From Lepisosteus oculatus (lineage: Eukaryota > Chordata > Actinopteri > Semionotiformes > Lepisosteidae): DNA of 64,000 bases. Positions 12,558-23,532 of the stretch are shown here, one piece after another; within the stretch, counting starts at the first letter, position 1; each line of letters begins with the position of its first letter. The notes under the pieces are model-generated. The model ran no database searches and was not told where the DNA came from. It was given only the letters and a program-made list of their open reading frames with translations. A program made the position numbers and the translations under genes. Where the stretch lies: NCBI RefSeq assembly GCF_040954835.1, contig NC_090697.1, positions 38,128,788 to 38,192,787 on the forward strand, written 5' to 3'.

Positions 12558-13073
12558 TTAAACCCTGTTTCTGGAATTGGGGTGAGAGCAAGTAGATTCC
12601 AGGGTGTTGAGAAGCCTGACAGCCAGTGGGAAGAAGCTGTTACAGAGTCGAGCTGGGCTAGCCCGTACACTGTGATATCTTTTCCCAGATGGTAGGAGGG
12701 CAAAGAGTTTGTGGGAGAGGTCGTCTTCTATACTGGAGGCCCTGTGTAAGCAGTGTTTGTGATAGGTGACAGAAATGGAAGGGATGGAGGCTCCAATGAT
12801 CTTTTCAGCTGTTTCCACAATTCGTTGCACGGTCTTGCAGTCTGAAGCACTGCAATTCCTAAACCAAACAGTGATCCAGCTGGGCAAGGTGCTCTCAATG
12901 GTGCTTCTGTAGAAAGTAGTAAGAATGGGCAGGGGAAGGTTTGCCCTCCTCAATCGCTGCAGGAAATAGAGACGCTGCTGTACTTTCTTGGCTAGGGAGG
13001 TGGTATTGAGGAACCAAGTGAGGTCATCTATAATGTGTACACCAAGAAACTTGGTGCTTCTAACTGTCTCCAC
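12558..13073 (-). pseudogene. L2-like LINE ORF2, C-terminal piece
   Basis: A 171-codon open piece holds the post-RT region of an L2-group ORF2: the STKFLGVHI segment after the catalytic core, the IVETAEKIIGAS segment, and the final LCNSFFPLAVRLLN block. A separate open piece at 13076-13258 (in another frame) gives the RT region just before it. Dead by fragmentation. Confidence 0.8.
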
Positions 13074-13394
13074 AGTTATGTACAGTTGATGTACAGTGGA
13101 GATTGATCAGTGTGGGCCCTCCTGAAGTCAATGATTATCTCTTTTGTTTTGTTTACATTAAGAGACAGGTTGTTGTTTGTGCACCAGTCCACTAGTTGCT
13201 CCACCTCCTCTCTGTATGATGACTCATCGTTGTTGCTAATGAGGGCCACCACTGTCATGTCATCAGCAAACTTGATGATGCAGTTTGAACTGTGCTTGGC
13301 AGTTCAGTCATGAGTCATCAATGTGAACAGCAGTGGACTGAGCACACAGCCCTGGGGGATTCTGGTGCTCATTGTGAGGGTGCTGGAGATGTTA

Positions 13395-13658
13395 TTACCG
13401 ATATGCAAACTGAAAGGGGTCCAAAGGGGTAGGGAATCTGGACTTGATGTGGCTCATGACTAGCCTCTCGAAGCACTTCATGATAATTGGAGTGAGTGCC
13501 ATGGGGCGATAGTCATTGAGGCAGGACACGGCTGACTTCTTTGGCACTGGCATAATGGTGGTGGAATTGAAGCATATGGGAATGACCGACTGGCACAAGG
13601 AGATATCAAAAATATCGGTGAGGACGTTGGCTAGCTGTACTGCACATTCCTTGAGCAC
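13395..13658 (-). pseudogene. L2-like LINE ORF2, RT N-terminal piece
   Basis: The piece includes the conserved [20 protein letters not shown] stretch that precedes RT motif A in L2/CR1 LINEs, ending in a PFQFAYR motif. The YADD catalytic block is not recovered as an open frame here. Confidence 0.75.
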
Positions 13659-14440
13659 ACGACCAGGTATATTATCGGGTCAAGCAGCCTTACGTGGATT
13701 AACTTTGGCTACTCTGATTTGTTTCACAACTGGTTTGGCACGATTGAGCAGCGGTCTGTATGCTGGGATTATCATAACAGAGATGTGGTCAGAGTAGCCC
13801 AGGTGGGGGTGGGGAACAGCCTTGTATGCGTCACTGATGTTTATATAAACTAAGTCTGGTGTTGAAAAGTTAACACTGATAAAATTTATAGAGAACTGAC
13901 TTAAGATCTGTGTGATTGAAGGAGCCGGCAACAATGACAAAGACGTCAGGATGAGCAGTTTGCAGATGGCTGATTGCCACGTAAAGGACTCATAGCACCT
14001 CTTTTCCTGCGCTGGGCAGGATGTACACAGCCAAAAAAATAACCATAGTAAATTTCGTTGGTAAATAGTAGGGCTGACACTTAACCATAATAAATTCCAC
14101 TAGCAGTGAGCAGTAACTAGAGACTACTGCAGCATTTCTGCACCATTTATTGTTTGTATAAACACACAAACCACCTCAGAGAGACTTACAAGTCTCTGAA
14201 ACTTTCCTGTCCAAGCGGAAGGAAGTCAGTCCATCTAGCTGAATGGCTGTATCCAATATATTGTCCTTTTACCATTTTTCGGTAAAAATAAAGACGCAGC
14301 ATTCCTTCATCTCTTGCTGAGCAGCCTGTTGCAATCTTAGGTAGTCCAGCTTGTTCTCCAGAGAACGGACGTTGGAAAGAAATATTGATGGGTGAGTTGG
14401 TCTGTTAGGGTTAGCTTTCCAAGAGGAAAGGTCGTTTTTT

Positions 14441-16611
14441 ATCTGAGGTATTCTTTACTTAGATCTTAAATCTGAATACTACAAAGTGAAAGAGAACCTA
14501 TCTTTCTAGTGTGGAAAATGCATCCAGGAACCAGGAGAGACCATTTTTACTCAGAGATTCTCTGTACAGGAAAGCAGACTTTCCTATAAACAACAGAAAG
14601 TTCAAACACTCTGTTCCCTAACATTAATCTGGACAAGGACTTGCCATCTCTCTTGTCCCATTTCTGTGTTCATCTTCTCTCCTTCTCTGTCTTTTATGAT
14701 TCTCTCCTTCAACAGTCTTCTCTGGACAGTTGATGACTCTTACAGAGTTACAAACTTAATTATCCAAGGTAAAGTAGATGATTCCTTTGATCAGTGTGTC
14801 TCAGACCCTCTATAACTCAGCAAGATCATTAATAGATTCCATGTTCTTTTCTTGATCTATCCCACTTCACTTATCTTCAGATTCATAACGGACTGGGGTT
14901 TCCTCTGTGCTTTTCCCTGGATCTGCATCTCCACTCACTGCAAAATGTCAGAAAAACTGCATGTTTATATGAATTGCATGTGTTAACTGCATGATACCAC
15001 TGACATTGCTGTGTGCTATTGGAATTCAAATACTTATATAATTAGTGTACTTTGTCTTAGAAAGGGGTTGTCCCTAACTCGGGGCTTGGAAGTGGCTCAA
15101 ATATGCTAAAGGGAGTATTGAGTTCTTTGTTAAGCAGATACCAAATTGAATGAAGACAACTTAACAGAAAGTAATTTCCCAGAAGGTGGCCCACAGTTTA
15201 CATAGGCTCTACACAAGTGCACATCCACAGGTGTGATTGGTCAGAATCCAAGAGCAAGAGCCTGGAGAGTTCTAGAGAAGCCCAAAGAGACCCTACTGTA
15301 CAGGGATCTAGCACTTCAGACAACGGAGGAAAAGTGAAAGGGGGAAAGGTGATAATTAAATGATGACATATTGGCTGATGGAGCTTGGATAGGCCAAGAC
15401 AGTCAGCAAGCAAAACAAAAGGCTAAGTCCCAACTATCCAGGGAAAAACTCTCACTGCACCTTGAGCAGAAAAAAAATGCTTGCATAAGACAGCGCCAGA
15501 GAATCTGTATGCCAAAGTCCACTAAATGCAGTCAGGGAGGTTGGATCTCTGGGGTATTGCTCTCTTGGCTTCAGAATGGATTCCTAAGGCTGAGGTCCTA
15601 AGAAAGAGGCCACACATAGCTGGCAGACAGCCCTCTAGAATTGCCCAGCCTGTGGAAAGGCAGACTACAGTAGCAGACTGATGCGCAGGGAAAGGATGTG
15701 CATGGGAAAACCTGGTGCAGGACAGGGATGAGCCACAAGCGACCACAGCTGTGCTTTGTCCAGTAGGCTTTCTGTATGGAGGAGTCATCTCCTCAGAGGA
15801 AACGAATGGATGCGGATGAATTGGAGACCCAAGCGCCATTTTAACCATCCCGTCTTCTGGTTCCCTTTCAGCTATTGGAAGCCTCCAGGTACTGTAGCAC
15901 AGCTACAGACAGAGCTCCCATTTGGAGCCTGAGAGAACTGGACTAAGACTAAGACTAAGCATGAGGCTGAAGCAGCCTGAGATGAGCTCCTGGTATCAGA
16001 TGGAATGAAGACTTTCCACAGTGAGTTCCTGATAAGATAGTGTAGGAGTTTTGCTAAAGTCTTATCCTCAGTAGCTACTGTCATGGTAATAATAAAATAG
16101 GCTACTGGCCACCTCTTACTTGCAATCATTCTTATGTTCCTTTATTTGGGGAATGGAGCTGTGCAAGCAGGCCTACCTGTTCTTAAAAAGTTTTATGTTG
16201 GGATGTAGGAGGAAATGTAGGATGTGATGAGACAAGACTTTCCTTAAACTGTAAATTGTCTTTGCTTGATTAATACATACTTACGTAATGCCTATTTATT
16301 TATCCACCACCAAATTGTTCATGTATGATTAAAGAGACCATGTGACTTGGTATCCCTGAATGGTGGGAATGAGTTATTATTGTAATGATACAAACTAGTT
16401 GTACTCAAGCTGGTGTCAGGTCTAATAATATGCTGAGCTGAATGTTTGATTATTTCTTAACTCATTTCTTATTTTGCTGTTAACCACCTCTAAAACACTA
16501 AGATATAAATACAAATTTAGGGTTCAAAATATGGTAACTCAAAATTAGCTATGTAAGTGAACACTGTGTAAGTGATTCTAAGATCAGCAACATACAGTAG
16601 TAACAAAATAA
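14441..16611. other. No gene recognised
   Basis: Mixed composition, with 15200-16100 somewhat GC-richer. Open stretches of up to 108 codons (15522-15848, -) show no family motif. The region is downstream of GIMAP-like gene A and may include its 3' UTR at the right edge. Confidence 0.3.
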
Positions 16612-19600
16612 TTAATCACACTCACTTTTAGGGGGAATATTGTCCATGCTGTTCCTTCTCTTGATAGAATGTCTGGATGTCTCAACTTTTTTTTCAAGTT
16701 CCTTTTCCATCAGATTCTTTTCCTTTAATTCATGTTCTTTCCTATCACGTTCTTCCTGTAACTTCCTTTTCATCTCCTCTTCTCTCTTTCGTAATTCATC
16801 CTCATATCTATGTCTCAGCTCTTCTTCTATGGCTTTCTGTTTTTCTTCATATCTCAGTTTTATTTCCTCTTCCATCTCATCCTTTCTTTGTTCCAGCATC
16901 TCCTTCTGTTGTTGCAGTCTTCTTTCTACCTCTTGAAGGACCTCTTCACTTATAAAAGCTTCTCCTTCCTTTTCTGCTACCATCTCCTCTATTTTCTGTA
17001 GAAGAACTGTGACCTGAGCATGATCACTGATGTTCTTATTATTGAGAACATGATACCTGTTCCCACATTTTGCAACAAGCCCCTGGAGTCCCTCCCCTTC
17101 TTTCATAATATGCTGTTCGATGCTTAAGTCCCTCAATTTGTCCCCATAGGTAAATAAAACTATTGTGTGTGTCCAGACTCTTTCACTGAGAAGATGCATG
17201 TGTTCCTCCACTGCCTTCCTGTGTGAGTCTTTGAATGAGACAACAGGAATTACCAGTAGAAAGGCATGTGGTCCTGGGGAGCAGAGTGATACACTGCGCA
17301 TAATCTCCTCCTTAATCTCTGAATTGACCTTTTCCGAATCCCACTCCCATCCTGGTGTGTCGATCAGAGTTACCAGCTTCCCTCTAATTTTGCCCTGCCT
17401 CTTCTCACCCACAATTTCTCTCTCTGATTCCACCCCCTCTCCACCAAGGAGGGTGTTTATTGCCGAACTTTTCCCAGCCTGTTTCAATCCCAGCAGAACA
17501 ACCTTCAGCTCGGAAACACTTTCCTCTTTTACCATTTCTTGGATTCTTTCACCTGCCAGAGCAAGACGAATTTGTCAATTCTTCTGTGAAAACTCAAAGA
17601 ATGAATCCTAAGCATCCGCTGACAAAAAGTCCTAACAGAGCTAATAATGTAAAATCAGAGTATTGTGATTAGTTCACAGTGAGACCAAATGTAATCTCTT
17701 TTTTTCTTCACAATCATATTTATTTAGTGGTACCAGTAGGGAGCGCTTACCCCTGCTAGTCTGTGTGTGGTCCTAAGGCCCAGTATGGTGAAGAAGACAC
17801 TATACTGTAAAAAAGGCTCCATCCTTCAGATGATTGGAAAAAAAATAGTCTTGACACTCTGTGGTCATTAAAAAACCCAGGGCGGTTCCCAAAAAGAGTT
17901 GGGCTGTTAACCCCAGTGTCCCGGACAAATTTTCGCACTGGCCTTTATCAATCATGGCCTAATAATAATCAATACTATTAACTGGTCTCATTACTCTGTT
18001 CTCCTCCACACTGATAGCTGATGTGTGGTGAGCTTATTGGCGCCCTTTAGATGCTGTTTTATCGTCCAAGTGAGGGCCTATACATTGGTGGTGGAGGACT
18101 GTCCCCATTGCCTGTAAAGTGCTTTGAGTGTAGTGTCCAGAAAAGCACTATATAAGTGTAAGAATATATTTATTTATTTGTTGTTGTTCATAAACTATGG
18201 ATACATGGTAAATGGGAACTGCTGTGATAGAAATGGAAGCTTATGAAAAAGAAAGTTGTTAATGTTGACACATTTTCATCTTCTAGACAATTTGAAGAAC
18301 CAACAAAAAACAAACAAAATGTTAGGATATACAGTATAGTAAAAAGATTTCTTTTCACATTATTTCTTTTTTAAGCTACTCTCATTACTTTTTATTATAG
18401 TAAATACTCCATATTTTTATTGATAATGTTTAAAAGCACCTTTTTAGAATAATCTTAACATTTAAAATTTGGTGATTTGATGGAAATTAATTTTCAAATG
18501 GGAAGTGATCCAATTATGTAATCAGACCAATTCAGTCACAGCCAATACTGTGAGATTTCATATATTATACATTTAGTGAATTTATGTATGGGCTATTATG
18601 TATCAGTTTCAATATATTTCACATTTATAAGTTTTTTCTGATTGAGAAATTGTTATATATATTAAGCAGTTCTTAAACAGCAGAAGCAACAAATTGCTTT
18701 CAATCAACTTTAAAGGACAACACTATTCATGATTACTGCACGTATGAAAATCAAACTGCTTTTATAATTTGTGAAATATTTATTTTTCTAATTTGAGAAG
18801 CGGTTCAGTGCTGTTACTTAAGTACATAACTACATTGTACTTAAGTACAAGTACAAAATTAATTTTAACATTGATGTTAGTCGATGTTCAACTGTGTATA
18901 TGGTGGGAAAATAGCACTAAATTCTTGTCACAGAGTGACCACACACTTGCAAGTGACACATTCAATTATGGGAGTGCTGGACAGGCTGAAACTGGACCTG
19001 GAACATAGAGGCAGAGAGAAGAGACAAAGGGGAATAGAAGAGACATTGTATGCACTGTGACATCTGGTCATCTGCATACAGTCAGTTCCCGAGGTAGCCC
19101 CCACTTGTTTGTCTGCTTACCACTGTGATCACCAGAACATCCCTGACACTCACTGAGGTCCTGGCCAGAAAGATGTACCTCAGCCACTGGATGCCAGGGG
19201 CTCATGCTCTGTCTTCTTTACCCACCCACTTGTTGCAGGAAGCAAGGTAAGGGGAGAATAAGGAGCAAGTTTTTTTTTTAAGTTTGGACTAAATAGGGTG
19301 GTAAACACAATCAAAGGAATATGCAGTTTTATTTCTTCTTTTGGTGTGGCAGAAGACCGTTCACCAGGATTCCAAATAGCTGATTCAGGAAAGTGATGTT
19401 GTTGGAAGCTTTTTTTTAGGAAAGTCACAGAAAGAAATGAGACTGTGCAAAATGGGACTTTTTTCTGTCTTCTTCTTCAGGTATTTTGGAACTGGTCTGT
19501 GATATTGTTTTGGCATGTGTATTGTGATACCTTATGGTGATTGCAAGTAGCACATTAAAATAAAAATAAAACTGGAATGAGTGAACATGCTTGTCCCGTC

Positions 19601-20515
19601 TGTTGGGGCATTAGTGGCTCTGGGGGATGTAACTGTGCAGGAAGAAGAGTCTTAGCACTTTTAAAATTGCTACGTGGCAGAGATGTCTACAGGACCTGTA
19701 CAGACATTAACAGAACTATGTTGTTTTAACATAGACAGCACACTGCAAAAAAAAAAAGAATGCTATTTGCATAGCATTCCAATTTTCTTACACCTGAAAA
19801 GTATTCTTATTTTTAATTCATTTTTTTCAGGCAACATAACTGGTCCATGATGTTATAGTTTTTCTTGTCTATTGAATGCTCTATGAAGAGACTGTCAGAT
19901 ACGACTGGAAATGTGGGAGTGTGCTCATGCAGAGAGTGTGTTAGCAGGCAAAGCGAAAGAGTGATGTGAAATAGACTATAAATCACAGCATTGAAGTGGG
20001 AAAGTAGAGGATTAACATAGCTATGTTAATAGTTATTTTTTTTATCGTTTGACTCTGTTGCAATTTCTGGTTTTGGGGGTTGGTAACAGTTCCTCTCTGT
20101 ATTTTATAGAGTTTATACATATTAGTTAGCATACTGAATATGTGTTAGTAAACTGAAAAACTTTATTGACAGCAGTGGATTCAAAAATTCATAAATGGGG
20201 GTAAAATTTGCTAGCTGGTGTAAATGTGCTAACGACTGAAATTCGGCACTGTTTTGGAGTTTTTATGTTAACTATTTCTAGTGAATAAACAATTTAAAGA
20301 AAGCAGCCAACGCAACAGAAAATGAAACTATTTTACACGATGCAACTTCTTCCTGACCACATCAGCGTCTTTCCGGGGAATGCAAGTTAAATATGACGGC
20401 TGGTAGTTGTTTAATGTCAGAGATACTGATACTGATATACTGTACTGGTACTGTATGCATAAAGAGACAATAAAAGAAACTTACATGGGTCCTGGGTTGT
20501 GCTTCCCGATGCCAT
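16612..20515 (-). CDS. GIMAP-like GTPase A (AIG1 domain + coiled coil)
   Basis: Two exons are inferred: exon 1 at 20485-20515 (31 nt, ATG at 20515) with a gtaagt donor, and exon 2 at 17552-16612 after the acceptor tctggcag. The joined protein has about 323 residues. An AIG1-type GTPase domain (about residues 25-215) has a P-loop GLKQAGKSS (32-40), DTPG (75-78), and GPHAFLLVIPV and TIVLFTYGD motifs. The tail from about 220 is a Glu/Lys/Arg-rich coiled coil. GIMAPs bind and may hydrolyse GTP and act in lymphocyte survival and membrane scaffolding; this is known of the family, not shown here. The Thr..Cys pair often seen in switch I is absent. There is no transmembrane segment. The 2.9-kb intron contains a SINE. 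Gene B lies head-to-head about 5 kb away. Subfamily cannot be assigned. Confidence 0.82.
17726..18185 (+). mobile_element. 5S-derived SINE, 5'-truncated, in intron of GIMAP-like A
   Basis: The body begins at 'ggtaccagtagggagcgc' and runs to the L2-type tail (gtaaagtgctttgagtgtag, tataagtgtaag). The 5S-like head is missing. It lies antisense to the host gene. Confidence 0.82.
19758..19779. promoter_or_regulatory. Octamer inside a short palindrome
   Basis: gaatgcta and tagcattc form perfect 8-bp arms around TTTGCA, so that ATTTGCAT (the Oct-factor octamer) is at the centre (19765-19772). It lies in the intron of GIMAP-like A, 0.7 kb downstream of exon 1. Function is speculative; an 8-mer can occur by chance. 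Confidence 0.25.
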
Positions 20516-20870
20516 TTTTCTTCTCAAATGAATTTTCTGTGACACGTCAATTCCTATCCGTATATAATATAAGCAATGATTAAATAATGAATATGCGATT
20601 CTGTTTAAGGTTGCAGTCTAGAGGCTTGTCATTGGAGGCACGTCATCAGCAGGAGGTAAGGGGGCGTTTGCGGAAACAGCAACGGAACAAAAGTTTTATG
20701 GCACAGCTATCACGTAGCTGTGATCAGGTGATAACTGCGTCACGTAGGATAAGAAACATTTTCTTACAACTTATTACGTTCGCGAAACAGTCACAATTGC
20801 GCCATTCTAAGTACAGTTGTTACTGACGCGCCCTTAGTTAATTCCAGGTGCGTGCACCTTGAGAGTACTG
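20516..20870 (-). promoter_or_regulatory. Putative promoter region of GIMAP-like A
   Basis: This lies directly upstream of the start codon on the minus strand. It has more CpG than its surroundings (for example gcgtcacgtagg, ttcgcgaaac, gacgcgccc) and a TATA-like tatattatatac at about 20559-20570. The assignment rests on position and composition only. Confidence 0.35.
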
Positions 20871-21751
20871 TATTACAAAAAGGCAGAACTCGATTAACAC
20901 ACAGTTTGTGGAATTATCAAGTCACACTATTTTAGTGATATATTTTTCATCTACTTCATTTCATAATGACTTAATCATTTAGGATAAAAATGTGGTGTAC
21001 TGTATATTATGATTATTACCAATAAAAAGCACATTAAAATGTTACACTAACTAATACAAAGTGTAGTACATGTCACTTACTGTTTATAAAACGCCTTTCT
21101 AGATCAATGTTCCTACATTGAAACCTGTACCTAACGTGAGTGAGTTCGGCTGCAAAGGAACAAGTAAGATAAAGGCTATCTGAAAAAATGATTTTCAGTG
21201 TGGAATTAAGCTTCATTTATATGTATAGTATGTTACTGTACATTTGTGACAGATTGGTGTGCTAGCCTCATGAGCTGATATTTTTCTTGCAAGAATAGAT
21301 TTGACACGATTTAAAGCTTAATAAAGATGCGTTTATTTGCATTTGTCTATGAACGGTAAATATACTGTACTATATAGGTGGGGTGTTGTGCTCTCTTATC
21401 TAAAGTTAACATAATCTTTAAATCATATGTTAGAGGTTCCAAGAACAGTTTTGAACCCCAGCAAAAACTGCAACAATGTGAATTTTATAGACCTGACACC
21501 CAGTTCTGTGGGGGGTCAGTGCTTCATATTTATCCTACCTTTTGCTTAGTTAAAATCTTGTTTTGTCTAGGAATGTTGCCTTTGTATAATCATTGAAGAT
21601 ACCATATTACATATTGAAAATCAATATTTATAGTTGGAGTCAAAATTACCTCACTATTAGCTTTGTTGTAATGTATTTCTCTTTCTACATTTATTTACAT
21701 TTTATAATGTAATATTTTAAATATATAAATTAAGCCAATTAATCTACCAGT
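20871..21751. other. Intergenic, no gene recognised
   Basis: AT-rich. A 20-bp phrase at 21148-21168 (ggctgcaaaggaacaagtaa) is also found near the left end of the Penelope-like element (about 50851-50871). Confidence 0.3.
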
Positions 21752-21898
21752 ATGTTTTTGGACTGTGGGACAAGACTGGAGAATGTGAAGGGACCCAAGA
21801 CAAACAGAGGGAAAACATATGAACTCCATACAGATAGGATCTTAGTAACTGAACCCAGGACCACTGCACCACCTTGCCATCCAGGTTTAATGTGTATA
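21752..21898 (-). mobile_element. tRNA-derived SINE fragment
   Basis: The common fish repeat wording 'tttggactgtgggacaagac ... gaactccatacagatagg ... gaacccaggaccactgcacc' is recognisable. It is the antisense of a tRNA-like repeat whose sense start reads ggtggcatggtagcacagtgg. It is interrupted or ended by the Tc1 insertion. Confidence 0.5.
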
Positions 21899-21900
21899 TA

Positions 21901-22113
21901 CAGTGCCTTGCGAAAGTATTCGGCCCCCTTGAACTTTTCAGCCTTTTGCCACATTTCAGGCTTCAAACATAAAGATATAATTTTTTTATTTTATGTGAAG
22001 AATCACCAACAAGTGGGACACAATTGTGAAGTGGAACGAAATCTATTGGATTTTTGAAACTTTTTTAACTAATAAAAAAATGAAAAGTGGGGCGTGCAAA
22101 ATTATTCGGCCCC
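21901..22113 (+). repeat. Tc1 left terminal inverted repeat
   Basis: About 213 bp, matching the right terminus in reverse with only a few mismatches. It ends at ...attattcggcccc. Confidence 0.92.
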
Positions 22114-22119
22114 CTTGCG

Positions 22120-23139
22120 TTAATACTTTGTAGAGCCACCTTTTGCTGCGATTACAGCTGCAAGTCGCTTGGGGTATGTCTCTATCAGTTTTGCACATCG
22201 AGAGACTGAAATTCTTGCCCATTCTTCCTTGCAAAACAGCTCGAGCTCAGTGAGGTTGGATGGAGAGCGTTTGTGAACAGCAGTTTTCAGCTCTTTCCAC
22301 AGATTCTCGATTGGATTCAGGTCTGGACTTTGACTTGGCCATTCAAACACCTGGATACGTTTATTTGTGAACCATTCCTTTGTAGATTTTGCTGTATGTT
22401 TGGGATCATTGTCTTGTTGGAAGATAAATCTCCGTCCCAGTTTCAGGTCTTTTGCAGACTCCAACAGGTTTTCATCCAGAATGGTCCTGTATTTGGCTGC
22501 ATCCATCTTCCCCTCAATTTTAACCATCTTCCCTGTCCCTGCTGAAGAAAAGCAGGCCCAAACCATGATGCTGCCACCACCATGTTTGACAGTGGGGATG
22601 GTGTGTTGAGGGTGATGAGCTGTGTTGCTTTTACGCCAAACATATCGTTTTGCATTGTGGCCAAAAAGTTCGATTTTGGTTTCATCTGACCAGAGCACCT
22701 TCTTCCACATGTTTGGGGTGTCTCCCAGGTGGCTTGTGGCAAACTTTTGACGAGACTTTTTATGGATATCTTTGAGAAATGGCTTTCTTCTTGCCACTCT
22801 TCCATAAAGGCCAGATTTGTGCAGTGTAAGACTGATTGTTGTCCTATGGACAGACTCTCCCACCTCAGCTGTAGTTCTCTGCAGTTCATCCAGAGTGATC
22901 ATGGGACTCTTGGCTGCATCTCTGATCAGTCTTCTCCTTGTCTGAGCTGAAAGTTTAGAGGGACGGCCAGGTCTTGGTAGATTTGCAGTGGTCTGATACT
23001 CCTTCCATTTCAAGATGATCGCTTGCACAGTGCTCCTTGGGATGTTTGAAGCTTGGGAAATCTTTTTGTATCCAAATCCGGCTTTAAACTTCTCCACAAC
23101 AGTATTACGGACCTGCCTGGTGTGTTCCTTGGTCTTCAT
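22120..23139 (-). CDS. Tc1 transposase, intact
   Basis: 339 codons from ATG to stop, the normal family length. N-terminal paired-type helix-turn-helix (about residues 1-110) binds the terminal repeats, with the GRPSKLS basic/AT-hook-like linker near 60. The catalytic DDE domain shows SDETKIE, QQDNDPKH and NPIENLWKE; the second Asp and the Glu are separated by 34 residues, as in DD34E Tc1 enzymes. The enzyme cuts and pastes the element into TA sites in the nucleus. No stop or frameshift is present. The element lies between the two GIMAP-like genes, and its transposase runs in the direction of gene A. Activity is not proven. Confidence 0.95.
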   Translation of the reverse strand: MKTKEHTRQVRNTVVEKFKAGFGYKKISQASNIPRSTVQAIILKWKEYQTTANLPRPGRPSKLSAQTRRRLIRDAAKSPMITLDELQRTTAEVGESVHRTTISLTLHKSGLYGRVARRKPFLKDIHKKSRQKFATSHLGDTPNMWKKVLWSDETKIELFGHNAKRYVWRKSNTAHHPQHTIPTVKHGGGSIMVWACFSSAGTGKMVKIEGKMDAAKYRTILDENLLESAKDLKLGRRFIFQQDNDPKHTAKSTKEWFTNKRIQVFEWPSQSPDLNPIENLWKELKTAVHKRSPSNLTELELFCKEEWARISVSRCAKLIETYPKRLAAVIAAKGGSTKY

Positions 23140-23317
23140 GATGCTCTCTGCGCTTTCAACAGAACCTTGAGACTATCACAGAGCAGGTGCATTTATACAG
23201 ATACTTGATTACACATAGGTGGATTCTATTTATCACCATCAGTCATTTAGGACAACATTGGATCATTCAGAGATCCTCGCTGAACTTCTGGAGTGAGTTT
23301 GCTGCACTGAAAGTAAA

Positions 23318-23530
23318 GGGGCCGAATAATTTTGCACGCCCCACTTTTCATTTTTTTATTAGTTAAAAAAGTTTCAAAAATCCAATAGATTTCGTTCCAC
23401 TTCACAATTGTGTCCCACTTGTTGGTGATTCTTCACATAAAATAAAAAATTTATATATTTATGTTTGAAGCCTGAAATGTGGCAAAAGGTTGAAAAGTTC
23501 AAGGGGGCCGAATACTTTCGCAAGGCACTG
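23318..23530 (-). repeat. Tc1 right terminal inverted repeat
   Basis: Mirror of the left terminus, ending in ...tttcgcaaggcactg before the TA duplication. Confidence 0.92.
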
Positions 23531-23532
23531 TA

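Larger units (their letters stand above)
12365..14440 (-). mobile_element. L2-group LINE, broken
   Basis: The minus strand encodes, in order from high to low coordinates, pieces of the endonuclease (start near 14390, with SNVRSLENKLDYLRLQQAA-like wording), the end of the endonuclease domain (13680-13940), the RT fingers (13395-13658, with a KCFERLV motif) and the C-terminal RT/thumb region (12558-13258, STKFLGVHI and LPSGKRYHSVRA). Stops and frame changes separate the parts, and some of the RT core is deleted. The 3' end at about 12365 carries a tail of GAACTT-type repeats, as in fish L2-like LINEs. It is non-functional. Confidence 0.8.
21901..23530 (-). mobile_element. Tc1 transposon, complete
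   Basis: It starts and ends with cagtgccttgcgaaagtatt in inverted orientation and is flanked by TA on both sides (21899-21900, 23531-23532), the expected target duplication. Terminal inverted repeats of about 213 bp (21901-22113 and 23318-23530) are nearly identical. Total 1630 bp, the usual length for Tc1. The transposase is uninterrupted. A young, possibly autonomous copy. This family, with this terminus, is known from many fishes, and horizontal transfer between fishes and lampreys is documented for Tc1 elements. Confidence 0.97.

Noticed and set aside
15198-16129. Overlapping open frames of 70-108 codons considered as a gene
   Set aside because: No splice structure, family motif or consistent frame could be found.
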